Origin: Ardenticatenaceae bacterium
GTDB taxonomy: Bacteria; Chloroflexota; Anaerolineae; Promineifilales; Promineifilaceae
Assembly (NCBI GenBank): GCA_020634415.1
Contig: JACKBT010000006.1
Location: 1 to 64,000, forward strand
Length of the DNA: 64,000 nt
Direction of reading: 5' to 3'
Shown here in pieces: positions 17,192 to 25,680 of the stretch. The notes beneath the pieces are model-generated. The model was not told where the DNA came from and made no database searches. It saw only the letters and a list, made by a program, of their open reading frames with translations. Position numbers and translations under genes: made by a program. The stretch's first letter is position 1, and every line of letters begins with the position of its first letter.

Positions 17192-17205
17192 GTTGATTTA
17201 TCAAC
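17192..17205. promoter_or_regulatory. Candidate TetR operator
   Basis: GTTGATTTATCAAC (6-bp arms GTTGAT/ATCAAC) with a further half-site GTTGATAATA at 17211, in the 133-bp divergent gap between the P450 and TetR genes. Position and symmetry fit an operator controlling both. Confidence 0.45.
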
Positions 17206-17298
17206 GGAATGTTGATAATATGTTAGGGGAAGACGGCCGTTTGTCAAGCACGAATTTCGTCTTCCTGTCAATAAAACAACAAATGTCGAGAAAATACC

Positions 17299-17889
17299 AT
17301 GACTAAATTAGACCCCCGTGTGCGTCGTACTCACCAGGCTTTGCAGGAAGCCATGCTGTCGCTCATTCAGGAAAAGCCTTATGACGCGATTACGATTCAA
17401 GAAATTACAGAGCGTGGCGATTTGAACCGGGCGACTTTTTATCTGCATTACAGCAGTAAAGAGGAGCTGCTGGCGGACAGTCTGGAGGGCCATTTTGATG
17501 CGGTGGTGGCGCGGATTGCGGCGGAGGTGGGCGAACGGCCGTATTGGGAAGATGCGACCTCCGCCCAGATTGTGTTTGAATATGTGGCTGGAAACAGCGA
17601 ACTTTATAAGGTTTTGTTAGGTGAGAAGGGGCTGGGGCATGTTATGCACCGCATCTTGCGTTATATGTCCGCTTTTGATGAGGTGGCTTTAGCCCGACAC
17701 ATGCCGCCGGGTACGGAGCCTGTTGTGCCTATTGCTGTGTTGGCGCAGCAAACGGCTGGGGCTTTGTTTGCCCTGGCTAAGTGGTGGCTGGAGAATGATA
17801 TGCCCTATTCGGCGGCGGAGATGGCAGAGATGCTGCGGCGGATGTGTGCGCTGGGGGTGCGGGGGATTATGCAGGGTGGGGAAGGATGA
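17299..17889 (+). CDS. TetR/AcrR family regulator
   Basis: N-terminal TetR helix-turn-helix (RRTHQALQEAMLSLIQEKPY ... TIQEITERGDLNRATFYLHY) and an all-helical ligand domain of the TetR_C_33/DhaS type. 196 residues is typical. It is divergent from the P450 gene and probably represses it and itself until a ligand binds. A strong terminator follows at 17953-17988. Confidence 0.93.
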   Translation: MTKLDPRVRRTHQALQEAMLSLIQEKPYDAITIQEITERGDLNRATFYLHYSSKEELLADSLEGHFDAVVARIAAEVGERPYWEDATSAQIVFEYVAGNSELYKVLLGEKGLGHVMHRILRYMSAFDEVALARHMPPGTEPVVPIAVLAQQTAGALFALAKWWLENDMPYSAAEMAEMLRRMCALGVRGIMQGGEG

Positions 17890-17952
17890 GGGCTGGGAGT
17901 GGCGATGTGAAGAAGCGATTAGATTGTTGTTTGTGGAGGGATATTGACAATG

Positions 17953-17988
17953 AAAAAGGTGTGCCAGCGTTTGGCGGCACACCTTTTT
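17953..17988. terminator. Bidirectional rho-independent terminator
   Basis: AAAAAGGTGTGCC and GGCACACCTTTTT form a perfect 13-bp stem with a 10-base loop and have T/A runs on both sides. It lies between the convergent TetR gene and the gene at 18047. A second 13-bp hairpin (AGAGATTGAGAGA, 18004-18016, with 18029-18041) follows. Confidence 0.85.
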
Positions 17989-18003
17989 CCTATGAGGGGA
18001 ACC

Positions 18004-18041
18004 AGAGATTGAGAGATTTACCTTAGGCTCTCTCAATCTCT
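18004..18041. repeat. AGAGATTGAGAG-word hairpin
   Basis: Perfect 13-bp inverted repeat with a 12-base loop, another member of the low-complexity word hairpins. It lies immediately after the stop side of the gene at 18047. Confidence 0.6.
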
Positions 18042-18046
18042 ATGAA

Positions 18047-18889
18047 TTAAGCGTCGAGACCGGTGTCGGTGGTGGTGGATTGGCTGTCGTTATTTTGGAA
18101 GGGGGCGAAGCCTTCACCGCCACGTGGGCCATGATGATGTCCACCTCGTCCGCCGGGGCCGCCGAAGCCGGGGCCGCCGAATAAACCACGTGTGCCGATG
18201 TTAGGAACATTGCTGAGAAGGGTGTCGGCCTGCTCTTGGGTGATGATGCCATCGGCGAGGGCCTGGTTGATGGCCTCTTCGTAGGCGGCTTGCAGGGTTG
18301 CCTGTAGGGCTTCGTAATCCACGTAGGTCTCTACAGCGCGGCGGGCGGCAATCATGTCGGCCTGTTCTTGGGTGATGACGCCGGCTTCAACCATAGCGGC
18401 CAGTTTTTCAGCTTCGACTTGCTCCATGGCGGCTTGCAGGTCTTCGAGACTGATGCCGAGGGCGTCGGCTAGATATTGACCGCCATCTTCGAGACGGAAG
18501 CCATGACCAGGACGGCCGTTACCAGCTAAGATCGCATCTGCCTGTTCTTGGGTAATCAACCCATCGGTTACGGCTTGGGCAACGGCGGCTGCTTTGGCTT
18601 CGGCCTGGGCGGCTTGCAGCTCTTCCAGGCTGATGCCCAGCGCATCGGCCAGAGCCTGTCCGCGATCTACGTTTACATCCTGACCAAAACCATGATGACC
18701 AAATCCGGGCTGTGCCGGTAAAGCCTCTTGGGGTACGACGGGGGTTTCGCCATCACTTTCCTCTGCGGGTGTTTCGGTTGTGTCCGCATTGTCGTCTGTT
18801 TGGGCGAAGGTTGTCGCGCCAGCGAAGACGATGCCTAAGGCCAGTAAACCACCTAATATCATGTACAGAACTTTTCTTTGTAAAACCAT
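18047..18889 (-). CDS. Secreted protein with LADALGIS/ITQEQAD repeats and His-Gly-rich tail
   Basis: Signal peptide (residues 1-30, ending TTFAQ), then two units of LADALGISLEELQAA paired with three of G-x-I-T-Q-E-Q-A-D, a pattern resembling DUF2680-type repeats. The last ~60 residues are Gly/His-rich (GPGGRGGHHHGPRGG), possibly metal-binding. ATG 18889 has AGGAG upstream. No enzymatic motif is seen and the function is unknown; an exported calcium- or metal-linked or envelope protein is possible. Isolated transcription unit bounded by terminators. Confidence 0.8.
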   Translation of the reverse strand: MVLQRKVLYMILGGLLALGIVFAGATTFAQTDDNADTTETPAEESDGETPVVPQEALPAQPGFGHHGFGQDVNVDRGQALADALGISLEELQAAQAEAKAAAVAQAVTDGLITQEQADAILAGNGRPGHGFRLEDGGQYLADALGISLEDLQAAMEQVEAEKLAAMVEAGVITQEQADMIAARRAVETYVDYEALQATLQAAYEEAINQALADGIITQEQADTLLSNVPNIGTRGLFGGPGFGGPGGRGGHHHGPRGGEGFAPFQNNDSQSTTTDTGLDA

Positions 18890-19204
18890 TGTTATCTCCT
18901 TTTGATTTATGGGTGTCACCAACTTGTTGGTTGAACGTTATGGCTTTAGCATAGCGGGCAGTTGTTCAGACAATGTTAAGAAGTTTTTCGGATGGTGTTT
19001 ATGTTTGATGAGGTAAAGCTTAACTGGTTCATGTGTGCCAAAAGCGTAAAGGGTCTTTTTCTCTCACGAATAGAAAGGAGCACGAGTTTTGTTTTTCGTC
19101 ATTTCTTCTGTTTGTGAGCATGTGTTTGTGGCTTGGCCACGTTACGTTTTACGTTTTAGGCATTACACTTTAAGATTGCGGCACGATGAATAGTTGGAGG
19201 TATT

Positions 19205-20161
19205 ATGACTTCTTATGTGCAATGGCTGCGAGGCCATGTGGGGCGGCAGAAGGTGCTGCTGGTGACGGTGGCGGCGTGTGTGCGGGATGAGAACGGCCGT
19301 TTGCTGTGGCAGCGGCGCGGTGATTTTGGCTGGTGGGGCATTCCGGGTGGCATGTTGGAGCTGGATGAGTCGCTGCCGGACTGTGTGGTGCGGGAGGTGA
19401 AGGAGGAGACGGGGCTGGATGTGCGGCCCACGCGCCTGGTGGGTATGTATACGTCGCCGGAGTTTGATGTGACTTACCCTAATGGCGATGAGGTGCAGCA
19501 GGTAACGGCCGTCTTTGAATGCCAGGTGACAGGCGGCCAGTTGCAGGCCGATGGGGGTGAAACATTAGACCTGATGTGGCGGGATGTGGATGATATACCG
19601 GAAACTGCGCCCTGGTATCGGGTGTTTGTGGCGGATTTAAGGGCCGAACGGCCGGAAGCCACCTTCCAGCGGGGGCGTGAGGGGCAGGTGCGTGCGTCGG
19701 ATGCCTATTTTAAGTTTATGCGCCGTTATGTGGGGCAGGCGGAATATATTATGCCGTCGGGTGTGGGCTTTGTGCAGAATGAGGCGGGGCATGTGTTGTT
19801 GCAGCGGCGGGGGGATAACGGCCGTTGGGGGCTGCCCGGTGGCGCGATGGAGTTGGGGGAACGGATTGACCAGACTGTCATCAACGAAGTGTTGGAGGAG
19901 ACGGGGCTGCATGTGGAGCCGGTGCACGTGGTGGGGGTTTATTCGGACGGCCGTTTCCGCATCACCTATCCGCATGGCGACAAGGTGAAGGCGGTGAGTA
20001 CGATGCTGGCCTGCCGCGTGGTGGGCGGCGAACTGAAAGCGGATGGAGTGGAGTCGTTGGAAGTGCGCTTTTTTCCGCCGGATGCGCTGCCGCCTATGCC
20101 TGATTTTCATGCGGTGCGGGTGCGGGATGGTTTGGCGGGACGAGTAGAAGCGGTTTTTTAG
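19205..20161 (+). CDS. Tandem double-Nudix hydrolase
   Basis: Two Nudix domains of ~150 residues in one chain. Box 1 (residues 49-71) is perfect: G-x5-E-x7-R-E-V-K-E-E-T-G-L. Box 2 (213-235) is the same except that the Arg of REUXEE is Asn227; the metal-binding Glu residues remain. Each half also carries a similar YP-N/H-GD motif, so it arose by internal duplication. It would hydrolyse nucleoside diphosphate derivatives (NDP-sugar, ADP-ribose or NADH type); specificity is not readable. ATG 19205 has GGAGG upstream. Confidence 0.9.
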   Translation: MTSYVQWLRGHVGRQKVLLVTVAACVRDENGRLLWQRRGDFGWWGIPGGMLELDESLPDCVVREVKEETGLDVRPTRLVGMYTSPEFDVTYPNGDEVQQVTAVFECQVTGGQLQADGGETLDLMWRDVDDIPETAPWYRVFVADLRAERPEATFQRGREGQVRASDAYFKFMRRYVGQAEYIMPSGVGFVQNEAGHVLLQRRGDNGRWGLPGGAMELGERIDQTVINEVLEETGLHVEPVHVVGVYSDGRFRITYPHGDKVKAVSTMLACRVVGGELKADGVESLEVRFFPPDALPPMPDFHAVRVRDGLAGRVEAVF

Positions 20162-20162
20162 G

Positions 20163-20190
20163 GGTGTGGGAAACGGCCGTTTCCCACACC
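20163..20190. repeat. Perfect 28-bp palindrome centred on ACGGCCGT
   Basis: GGTGTGGGAAACGG followed at once by its exact complement, starting two bases after the Nudix gene's stop. The centre is the genome's over-represented octamer. It could extrude as a cruciform or serve as a transcript end. Confidence 0.7.
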
Positions 20191-20310
20191 TAATTGTCCA
20201 ATAGTCCATCATCCTGCCACAATTGTTCCCCATAGCTAAATTCTCCTGAGTAAGTGGTTTGGAACTATGCTATACTCTTCTCGATTGATGTTCAAAACAA
20301 GTTGAGGTAA

Positions 20311-20514
20311 ATGATGGAACTAACAATTGATGAAGCCAATACGAAAAAATTGCTCAAAGAAATCATGATTGAGTTGCTGAGTGATAGGCAAGACTTGTTC
20401 CATGATCTACTCATGGAAGTCATTGAGGAGATTGGGTTGGCGGCTGCTATTCGTGAAGGGCGACAAGGTGATTTTATCTCTGAGGAAGAAATCCAGGCGA
20501 TTTTGGAAGGGTAG
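20311..20514 (+). CDS. Small antitoxin-like protein
   Basis: 67 residues, acidic and helical (MELTIDEANTKKLLKEIM ... GDFISEEEIQAIL), with a GAGG ribosome site. It ends two bases before a RelE/ParE-type toxin gene, the usual antitoxin-first order. No DNA-binding motif is obvious, so autoregulation may need the complex. Confidence 0.75.
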   Translation: MMELTIDEANTKKLLKEIMIELLSDRQDLFHDLLMEVIEEIGLAAAIREGRQGDFISEEEIQAILEG

Positions 20515-20516
20515 CT

Positions 20517-20783
20517 GTGGATGTTCTATTTGAAGCCAGTTTTGCCAGAGATTTGAGAAACATCAAAGATAAGCACTTGTTGAAACGTGTACAAGCAGCC
20601 ATTGAAGAAGTGAAACGTGCCCAGCATTTGAACGATGTGCGTAATCTGAAAAAGATGCAGGGGTACGACACTTATTATCGCCTTCGACTAGGTGATTATC
20701 GAGTCGGTATTGAACTTGTATCGGAGCAAGTGATTTTTGTCAGGCTTTTACATCGCAAAGATATTTATCGTAAGTTTCCCTAG
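20517..20783 (+). CDS. RelE/ParE-superfamily toxin
   Basis: 88 residues of the RelE/StbE fold: FARDLRNIKDKHLLKRV, LKKMQGYDTYYRLRLGDYRVGIE and the C-terminal RLLHRKDIYRKFP with basic residues typical of ribosome-dependent RNases. GTG start 20517 has GGAAGGG just upstream inside the antitoxin gene, indicating translational coupling. Cytosolic, probably neutralised by the preceding protein. Confidence 0.9.
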   Translation: MDVLFEASFARDLRNIKDKHLLKRVQAAIEEVKRAQHLNDVRNLKKMQGYDTYYRLRLGDYRVGIELVSEQVIFVRLLHRKDIYRKFP

Positions 20784-20856
20784 TTAAGGGTTTGTCTAAT
20801 TACCCAATTACCCGATTACCCTGCTACAATTGCCCCATAACAGTGGAGGTAAAAGC

Positions 20857-21864
20857 ATGGAACGTCCCGATTTGACCAATGTTGCCCCAGAAATTGTCGC
20901 ATATATTGAAGCGTTGGAAGCTGAATTAGAAGAGCTGCAGCCCAAACAGCGTGAGCCAGAGCCGTCGGAGCCGCCGACGACGCTGAATGTGATTACGATT
21001 AGCAAGGATGGGCAGGCTAAGCGCACGCCGCGCCATTTTTACGGCCGTCAGCGGCGGGGCGGCATGGGTGTGTTTGATTTGGAAACGGCCGAATCTGATC
21101 CCCCGGCGGTGTTGGCTGTGGCCGACGAGAATGAGGCCATCGTTTTGTTCAGCAATTTTGGCCGGGCCTTCCGCCTGCCTGTGGGTGATCTGTTTGAGGC
21201 AGCGGTGCGGGGGCCGGGGCAAGCACTAGCTAACCATCTGCCTTTTCGGCCGCATGAGCGCATTGTGAAGGCACTGCCGGAGAATGGCGGCGCGTATGCC
21301 GTGTTAGCCAGCCAGCGCGGGCGGGTGCGCCGGGTGCGCAGTAATTATTTGGGGCGCAGTCTCATCCCAGGCATGGTTTTCCATGATGTGAAGGAGGGGG
21401 GGTATCTGGTGGATGCTTGCTGGACTGCGGGTGACGGGGATTTGTTTATGGCGACGCGGCTGGGGAAGGGGATTCGTTTTAAGGAGACGCAGGTGCATTC
21501 GCAGGGGACGTTGGGGATGCGGGTGGATGTGGATGATGCGGTGGTGGCGATTACGGCCGTTTCTGAAGACAGCGGTGTTTTTATGATGACCAACGATGGC
21601 AAAGGCACCATCCGGCTGATGTCTGGTTTCAAAGCTAACGCTGCGCCTGGTTCGGGCGGTAAGGTTGCCATGAAAACGGATGATTTGGTAGGGGCGTTTA
21701 CGGTGTCGGGCGAGGATGATATTTTGGCCATCTCGCAAACGAGTAAGATTATCCGCTTTATGGCCGAGGAAGTGCCGCCGAAGGAGGGTGTGGTGCAGGG
21801 TGTGAACTGTATGGCGCTGCGGAATGATGTGGTAACGGTCGTTGCGGTGAGCCATAAGCAGTGA
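20857..21864 (+). CDS. Stand-alone GyrA C-terminal beta-propeller-like protein
   Basis: A short coiled N-terminus (VAYIEALEAELEELQPKQ) is followed by about six ~50-residue blades of the GyrA/ParC C-terminal type (VLASQRGRVRRVRSNYL, FMATRLGKGIRFKE, FMMTNDGKGTIRLMSGF, ILAISQTSKIIRFMAEEV). No breakage-reunion domain or catalytic Tyr is present. It could wrap DNA or regulate gyrase. ATG 20857 with GGAGG upstream. Confidence 0.88.
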   Translation: MERPDLTNVAPEIVAYIEALEAELEELQPKQREPEPSEPPTTLNVITISKDGQAKRTPRHFYGRQRRGGMGVFDLETAESDPPAVLAVADENEAIVLFSNFGRAFRLPVGDLFEAAVRGPGQALANHLPFRPHERIVKALPENGGAYAVLASQRGRVRRVRSNYLGRSLIPGMVFHDVKEGGYLVDACWTAGDGDLFMATRLGKGIRFKETQVHSQGTLGMRVDVDDAVVAITAVSEDSGVFMMTNDGKGTIRLMSGFKANAAPGSGGKVAMKTDDLVGAFTVSGEDDILAISQTSKIIRFMAEEVPPKEGVVQGVNCMALRNDVVTVVAVSHKQ

Positions 21865-21897
21865 TCTGTGAACGGTTATCCGATAACCGATAACCGA

Positions 21898-22506
21898 TTA
21901 CGAGACAATTGCCTGGATAACGGCCGTTATCCCCACACACATCGTCACCAAACTCATGGAGGGCAAGAGTGGTTTCTTGCCTGCCACCTGTTCCGGCAAA
22001 TAAGGCACATGCACAAAGCCCGCGGGAATGTCCAGTTCGTGTATTGCCAGATAGTGCAGCAGTTCATACGTTACCTGATTGCACAAATAAGCACCTGCGC
22101 TTAAGGATAGCTCCGTTGGCACACCTGCGGCCAGAGCCGCCTTGTGCATGGCACGAAGCGGTAACGTCGTGAAATAGGCCGCTGGGCCATCAGGCACAAT
22201 GGGTTCATCTACAAACTGGTGGCCACTGTTGTCGGCAATGCGGAAATCGAGCAAGTTGACGGCGACCCGCTCGATGGCGATGGCCGGGCTGTGACCTGCC
22301 AGGCCCAAGCACAACACGGCATCGGGCCTATGGGTTTGCACTGCCTGGAGAAGCTGAGCTGGGCCATGATGACGATCTACGGGGAGAACGGCCGTTGACA
22401 AGGCCACCCCATCCACTCCCACACGTGCCAACTGCGCCACAATTTGCGCCGAGGGATTGATGCTGCTGCCGCCAAATGGTTCAAAGCCGGTTAAGAGTAG
22501 TTTCAT
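21898..22506 (-). CDS. pcp: Pyroglutamyl-peptidase I (pyrrolidone-carboxylate peptidase)
   Basis: Removes N-terminal pyroglutamate from peptides. The N-terminus MKLLLTGFEPFGGSSINPS is diagnostic. The catalytic Glu is in AIAIERVAVNLLDFRIADNSG, the Cys in SAGAYLCNQVTYELLH and the His in GFVHVPYLPEQ, all in family order. ATG 22506 (GAGG upstream) is preferred over ATG 22518. Cytosolic. Confidence 0.93.
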   Translation of the reverse strand: MKLLLTGFEPFGGSSINPSAQIVAQLARVGVDGVALSTAVLPVDRHHGPAQLLQAVQTHRPDAVLCLGLAGHSPAIAIERVAVNLLDFRIADNSGHQFVDEPIVPDGPAAYFTTLPLRAMHKAALAAGVPTELSLSAGAYLCNQVTYELLHYLAIHELDIPAGFVHVPYLPEQVAGKKPLLPSMSLVTMCVGITAVIQAIVS

Positions 22507-22524
22507 GGTGTACCTCATGGTGAA

Positions 22525-22699
22525 TTGGTGTATGGGTATATGGGTATATTAGTATCAGTAGATCGAAATCCTTGTAGAGCGATTTTGTAAATCGTCTGAG
22601 CGATTTGCAAAATCGCTCTACAACATAATACTCGTGATCTGCTTCGATCTACTGAGTATAGCCTACTACACCAATACACTAATACACCCATACACCCAC
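22525..22699. repeat. Nested three-layer inverted-repeat element (contains MITE core copy 3)
   Basis: Outer layer: GGTGTATGGGTATA words (22527 on) against TACACCCATACACC (to ~22698). Middle layer: AGTATCAGTAGATCGAA (22551-22567) with TTCGATCTACTGAGTAT (22643-22659). Inner layer: TGTAGAGCGATTTTGTAAAT... pairing with ...GCAAAATCGCTCTACA (22573-22622, one mismatch). The inner core is the same as in the elements at 13183 and 41562. It fills the gap between the divergent pcp and flavoprotein genes. Confidence 0.75.
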
Positions 22700-22716
22700 C
22701 TGCTATAATTCTCACC

Positions 22717-23955
22717 ATGAATCATGATTTTGCCACACAAACGGCCGTTGTCATCGGCGGCGGGCCTGCGGGGTTGATGGCGGCGGAGGTGTTGAGCCAG
22801 GCAGGCATAGGGGTGCAGCTTTTCGATGCCATGCCTTCGCTGGGGCGCAAGTTTTTGCTGGCGGGGCGCGGCGGTTTGAATTTGACCCATTCAGAGGCGT
22901 TTGCGGATTTTTTGAGTCGGTATGGGGATAGACGGCCGTTTCTCGAACCCATCTTGCGCCAATTCACCCCCACTGATTTGCGCCATTGGGTGCAGGAACT
23001 GGGCTTTGAGACCTTTGTTGGCTCGTCGGGCCGCGTCTTCCCCACGACCATGAAAGCCTCACCTTTGCTGCGGGCCTGGCTGCGGCGGTTGGAGATGGCT
23101 GGTGTTGTTTTTCATTTGCGCCATCGTTGGTTGGGTTGGGCGGAGAATGGTGCGCTGCGTTTGGCTGCGCCCGATGGTGAAAAGGTGGTAACGGCCGATG
23201 CTGTGATTCTGGCCCTGGGCGGCGGCAGTTGGCCGCGTATGGGGTCGGATGGGGCCTGGATGCCGCTGCTCATGCAGCGCGGCATTCCGGTGGCGGATTT
23301 CCAACCCAGCAATTGTGGCTTTCATGTTGCCTGGTCGGAACATTTTCGCAGCCGCTTTGCGGGCGAGCCGGTGAAGACGGTGTGCCTGACGTTGGCTGAT
23401 GGGCAAGATGAGCCATTTGCCCAGCGTGGTGAGTTTGTGGTGACGCAATATGGGGTGGAGGGTAGTTTGGTGTATGCGGCATCGGCGCGGCTGCGGGAGG
23501 AGATTTACCGCGAGGGAACGGCCGTTATCCATCTCGACCTTCTGCCTGACCAAAGCGAGGCCCAGGTGCGCCGCAAGCTGGCTGCGCCACGCGGTTCGCA
23601 GTCGCTGTCCAATCACCTGCGTCGTGCGGGTATTCATGGTGTGAAAGCGGGTCTGCTGCGCGAATACCTTGCCGCGGAGGCGATGGGCGATGCGGCGCGG
23701 GTGGCGGCGGCGGCCAAAGCCTTGCCGCTTACGCTGCTGGCGCCGCGCCCGTTGGCGGAGGCTATTAGCAGTGCGGGGGGTGTGTTGTGGGAGGCGGTGA
23801 ACGGCCGTCTCATGCTGCGCGATTTGCCTGGTGTTTTTGTGGCGGGGGAGATGCTCGATTGGGAAGCGCCGACGGGAGGATATTTGCTTACGGCCTGTTT
23901 TGCCAGCGGCCGTGTGGCGGGGCAGGGGGCGGTGGAGTGGTTGACTGGTGATTAG
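22717..23955 (+). CDS. FAD-dependent oxidoreductase, HI0933/TIGR03862 family
   Basis: N-terminal dinucleotide-binding VVIGGGPAGLMAAEVLSQAG, then the family marker GRKFLLAGRGGLNLTHSE, a middle substrate-binding domain, and the C-terminal FAD motif GVFVAGEMLDWEAPTGGYLL. The family (BaiN-like flavoproteins) has poorly known physiology; some reduce unsaturated or aromatic substrates. 412 residues is the normal length. It is divergent from pcp with a repeat element between them. Confidence 0.92.
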   Translation: MNHDFATQTAVVIGGGPAGLMAAEVLSQAGIGVQLFDAMPSLGRKFLLAGRGGLNLTHSEAFADFLSRYGDRRPFLEPILRQFTPTDLRHWVQELGFETFVGSSGRVFPTTMKASPLLRAWLRRLEMAGVVFHLRHRWLGWAENGALRLAAPDGEKVVTADAVILALGGGSWPRMGSDGAWMPLLMQRGIPVADFQPSNCGFHVAWSEHFRSRFAGEPVKTVCLTLADGQDEPFAQRGEFVVTQYGVEGSLVYAASARLREEIYREGTAVIHLDLLPDQSEAQVRRKLAAPRGSQSLSNHLRRAGIHGVKAGLLREYLAAEAMGDAARVAAAAKALPLTLLAPRPLAEAISSAGGVLWEAVNGRLMLRDLPGVFVAGEMLDWEAPTGGYLLTACFASGRVAGQGAVEWLTGD

Positions 23956-23956
23956 A

Positions 23957-24006
23957 GATTGGAGACTAGAGACTGGGCAGTCTCCAATCTCTAGTCTCCA
24001 ATCTCC
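23957..24006. repeat. GGAGACTAGAGA-word hairpin between convergent genes
   Basis: GATTGGAGACTAGAGA pairs with TCTCTAGTCTCCAATC across a ~15-base loop. It provides the final codons and stop context of both convergent genes (flavoprotein ends ..TGD, reductase ends ..EIGD). Confidence 0.7.
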
Positions 24007-24836
24007 CATGGCACGTTATAGGCTGTGAATAGTTGGCCGGAGCCATCTAGCCCATGTGGATCGTGATAGATGGTGTGGGGGGTGAGGTTAACGGCCGTTT
24101 CCAACAATGTTCCTTCTACAATGGACGCATAGGGATGGCCGCCTAAAAGGCGGTGGGCATGGGTCAGATACAGGCGATCTAATACGCGGCCTGTGAGCAG
24201 CAAGTGCAAAATTTGCGGCCCGGCGGCGGAGTAGATTGTTTGGTAGCCGAGTTGGGTTAAATGTTGCACCATCTGGTTGCCAGCTACGCTTGTTGCGCCA
24301 GCTACGATGACTTGTCCGGCCTGGCTTTCAATTTCGCGCACGCGCTGGGGGTTGGGGTTGGCGGTGGTGAAGATGATGACTCGGCGGCCAACGGCCGTTA
24401 GCAGGGGTGGAATGGGAAAGTCCAAACTGCGGCTGATGATGGCGATGTCGGGTTGGGGGGGCAAGCCTTGCTGCCGCCGCCATTGGCGCAAGTCGGCAAA
24501 GCGGGGATCGTCTACTTCTAGAATCTCTTGTGCCCGCCCTGCGGCCCAATCGCGCAAATAACGGCCGCTGCTAATAATTACATCGGCCTGCGCCGCTAAC
24601 TCCTGGAATAATCGCCAGTCCCGCTCGTTGGCGATCTGCTGGGGTACGGTTAGTCCGGGTTTGGTGGGATGGGGAATGGCGATACGGCCGTCTAGGCTGG
24701 CTATGAAGTTGGCATAGACGAAGGCTCGCCCCGCTGTGGCCGGATATTGGCGCAGGTTGTGGTTGAGGTAGAGGTTGGTTAACGGCCGTTCTTGAGGCGG
24801 TAAGGGGTAGAGTTGGAGTACGGGTTGGTTGGACAT
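23991..24836 (-). CDS. RibD C-terminal-domain (dihydrofolate reductase-fold) protein
   Basis: The DHFR-like reductase fold of RibD-C proteins: RAFVYANFIASLDGRIAIP, DVIISSGRYLRDWAAGR, VIVAGATSVAGNQMVQHLTQ, IYSAAGPQILHLLLTGRVLDRLYLTHAHRLLGG. It lacks the N-terminal deaminase of bifunctional RibD and is not next to other riboflavin genes, so the substrate may not be the riboflavin intermediate. The last residues are encoded by the word repeat. Confidence 0.85.
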   Translation of the reverse strand: MSNQPVLQLYPLPPQERPLTNLYLNHNLRQYPATAGRAFVYANFIASLDGRIAIPHPTKPGLTVPQQIANERDWRLFQELAAQADVIISSGRYLRDWAAGRAQEILEVDDPRFADLRQWRRQQGLPPQPDIAIISRSLDFPIPPLLTAVGRRVIIFTTANPNPQRVREIESQAGQVIVAGATSVAGNQMVQHLTQLGYQTIYSAAGPQILHLLLTGRVLDRLYLTHAHRLLGGHPYASIVEGTLLETAVNLTPHTIYHDPHGLDGSGQLFTAYNVPWEIGD

Positions 24837-24900
24837 GGTGTATTAGGTGTATGGGTATATTTATACACGACTACGCCAATAAACCAATCTGCTTCTACAT

Positions 24901-24931
24901 CATTTGACGTAGATGTTGTGCTTCATTTGTC
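24901..24931. promoter_or_regulatory. Candidate regulator site CATTTGAC-N15-CATTTGTC, copy A
   Basis: CATTTGACGTAGA at 24901 and CATTTGTCG at 24924, ~80-100 bp before the response-regulator start. The same pair with N16 recurs at 25681-25712 before the LysW-like gene. About two helical turns between half-sites fits a dimeric regulator; by context the LuxR-type regulator itself. Confidence 0.5.
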
Positions 24932-25008
24932 GCAGGGGAATTCCCATCTTACCGCCGATGTCGGGGATCGGCCGTTTTGTTAAGCTTGTTTCATAGAAAA
25001 GAGGCAAT

Positions 25009-25671
25009 ATGACAGGCAAGCCAATCGGCATTCTCATCGTAGACGACTATGCAGTTGTGCGCCAGGGTTTACGGGCACTTATTGACACCGCACCCGATAT
25101 GCAGGTTATAGGGGAAGCTGCTGATGGTTTAACGGCCGTTCACCAGGCCAAACAACTCCAACCCGATGTCATCATTATGGATTTGGTGCTGCCCCGTTTG
25201 GGCGGCATTGAGGCCATTACCGCCATCCGGCAGCAAGATGCCCAGATGCGGGTGTTGGTGCTGACGAATTTTGGTGATGAACCTCGGGTGTTGGCGGCTT
25301 TGCGGGCGGGGGCGCAAGGTTATTTGCTCAAGGATGCTGTGCTTACGGATGTGATTACGGCCATTCGGGAGGTGTATGCGGGTAAATTGACCTTGCATCC
25401 CAGCATTAACCATGTGCTAATGCGGGCCATGCAGCAGATGCCAGAAGTGGAGGGGAAAACGGCCGTAATTCCCACCCTTACCAACCGCGAACAAGATGTC
25501 CTCCAACTTGTAGCCAAAGGCTACCCCAACCAGACCATCGCCGACCACCTGCAAATAGACGAGCGCACCGTCCGCATTCACGTCAGTCACATTTTGCAAA
25601 AGCTCTCTCTGGAAAACCGTACTCAGGCTGCCCTGTATGCCTTGCGGCACGGGTATGCAACCTTGGAATGA
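25009..25671 (+). CDS. NarL/FixJ (LuxR-type) response regulator
   Basis: Receiver domain (ILIVDDYAVVRQGLRALI, phospho-Asp in VIIMDLVLPRLGG, GAQGYLLKDA) and a C-terminal GerE/LuxR helix-turn-helix (LTNREQDVLQLVAKGYPNQTIADHLQIDERTVRIHVSHIL). No partner kinase lies next to it. It sits just upstream of the LysW-like/ATP-grasp/aminomutase genes in the same direction, and duplicated CATTTG sites precede both, so it is the probable regulator of that cluster (inference). Confidence 0.95.
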   Translation: MTGKPIGILIVDDYAVVRQGLRALIDTAPDMQVIGEAADGLTAVHQAKQLQPDVIIMDLVLPRLGGIEAITAIRQQDAQMRVLVLTNFGDEPRVLAALRAGAQGYLLKDAVLTDVITAIREVYAGKLTLHPSINHVLMRAMQQMPEVEGKTAVIPTLTNREQDVLQLVAKGYPNQTIADHLQIDERTVRIHVSHILQKLSLENRTQAALYALRHGYATLE

Positions 25672-25680
25672 AGCCTAATA

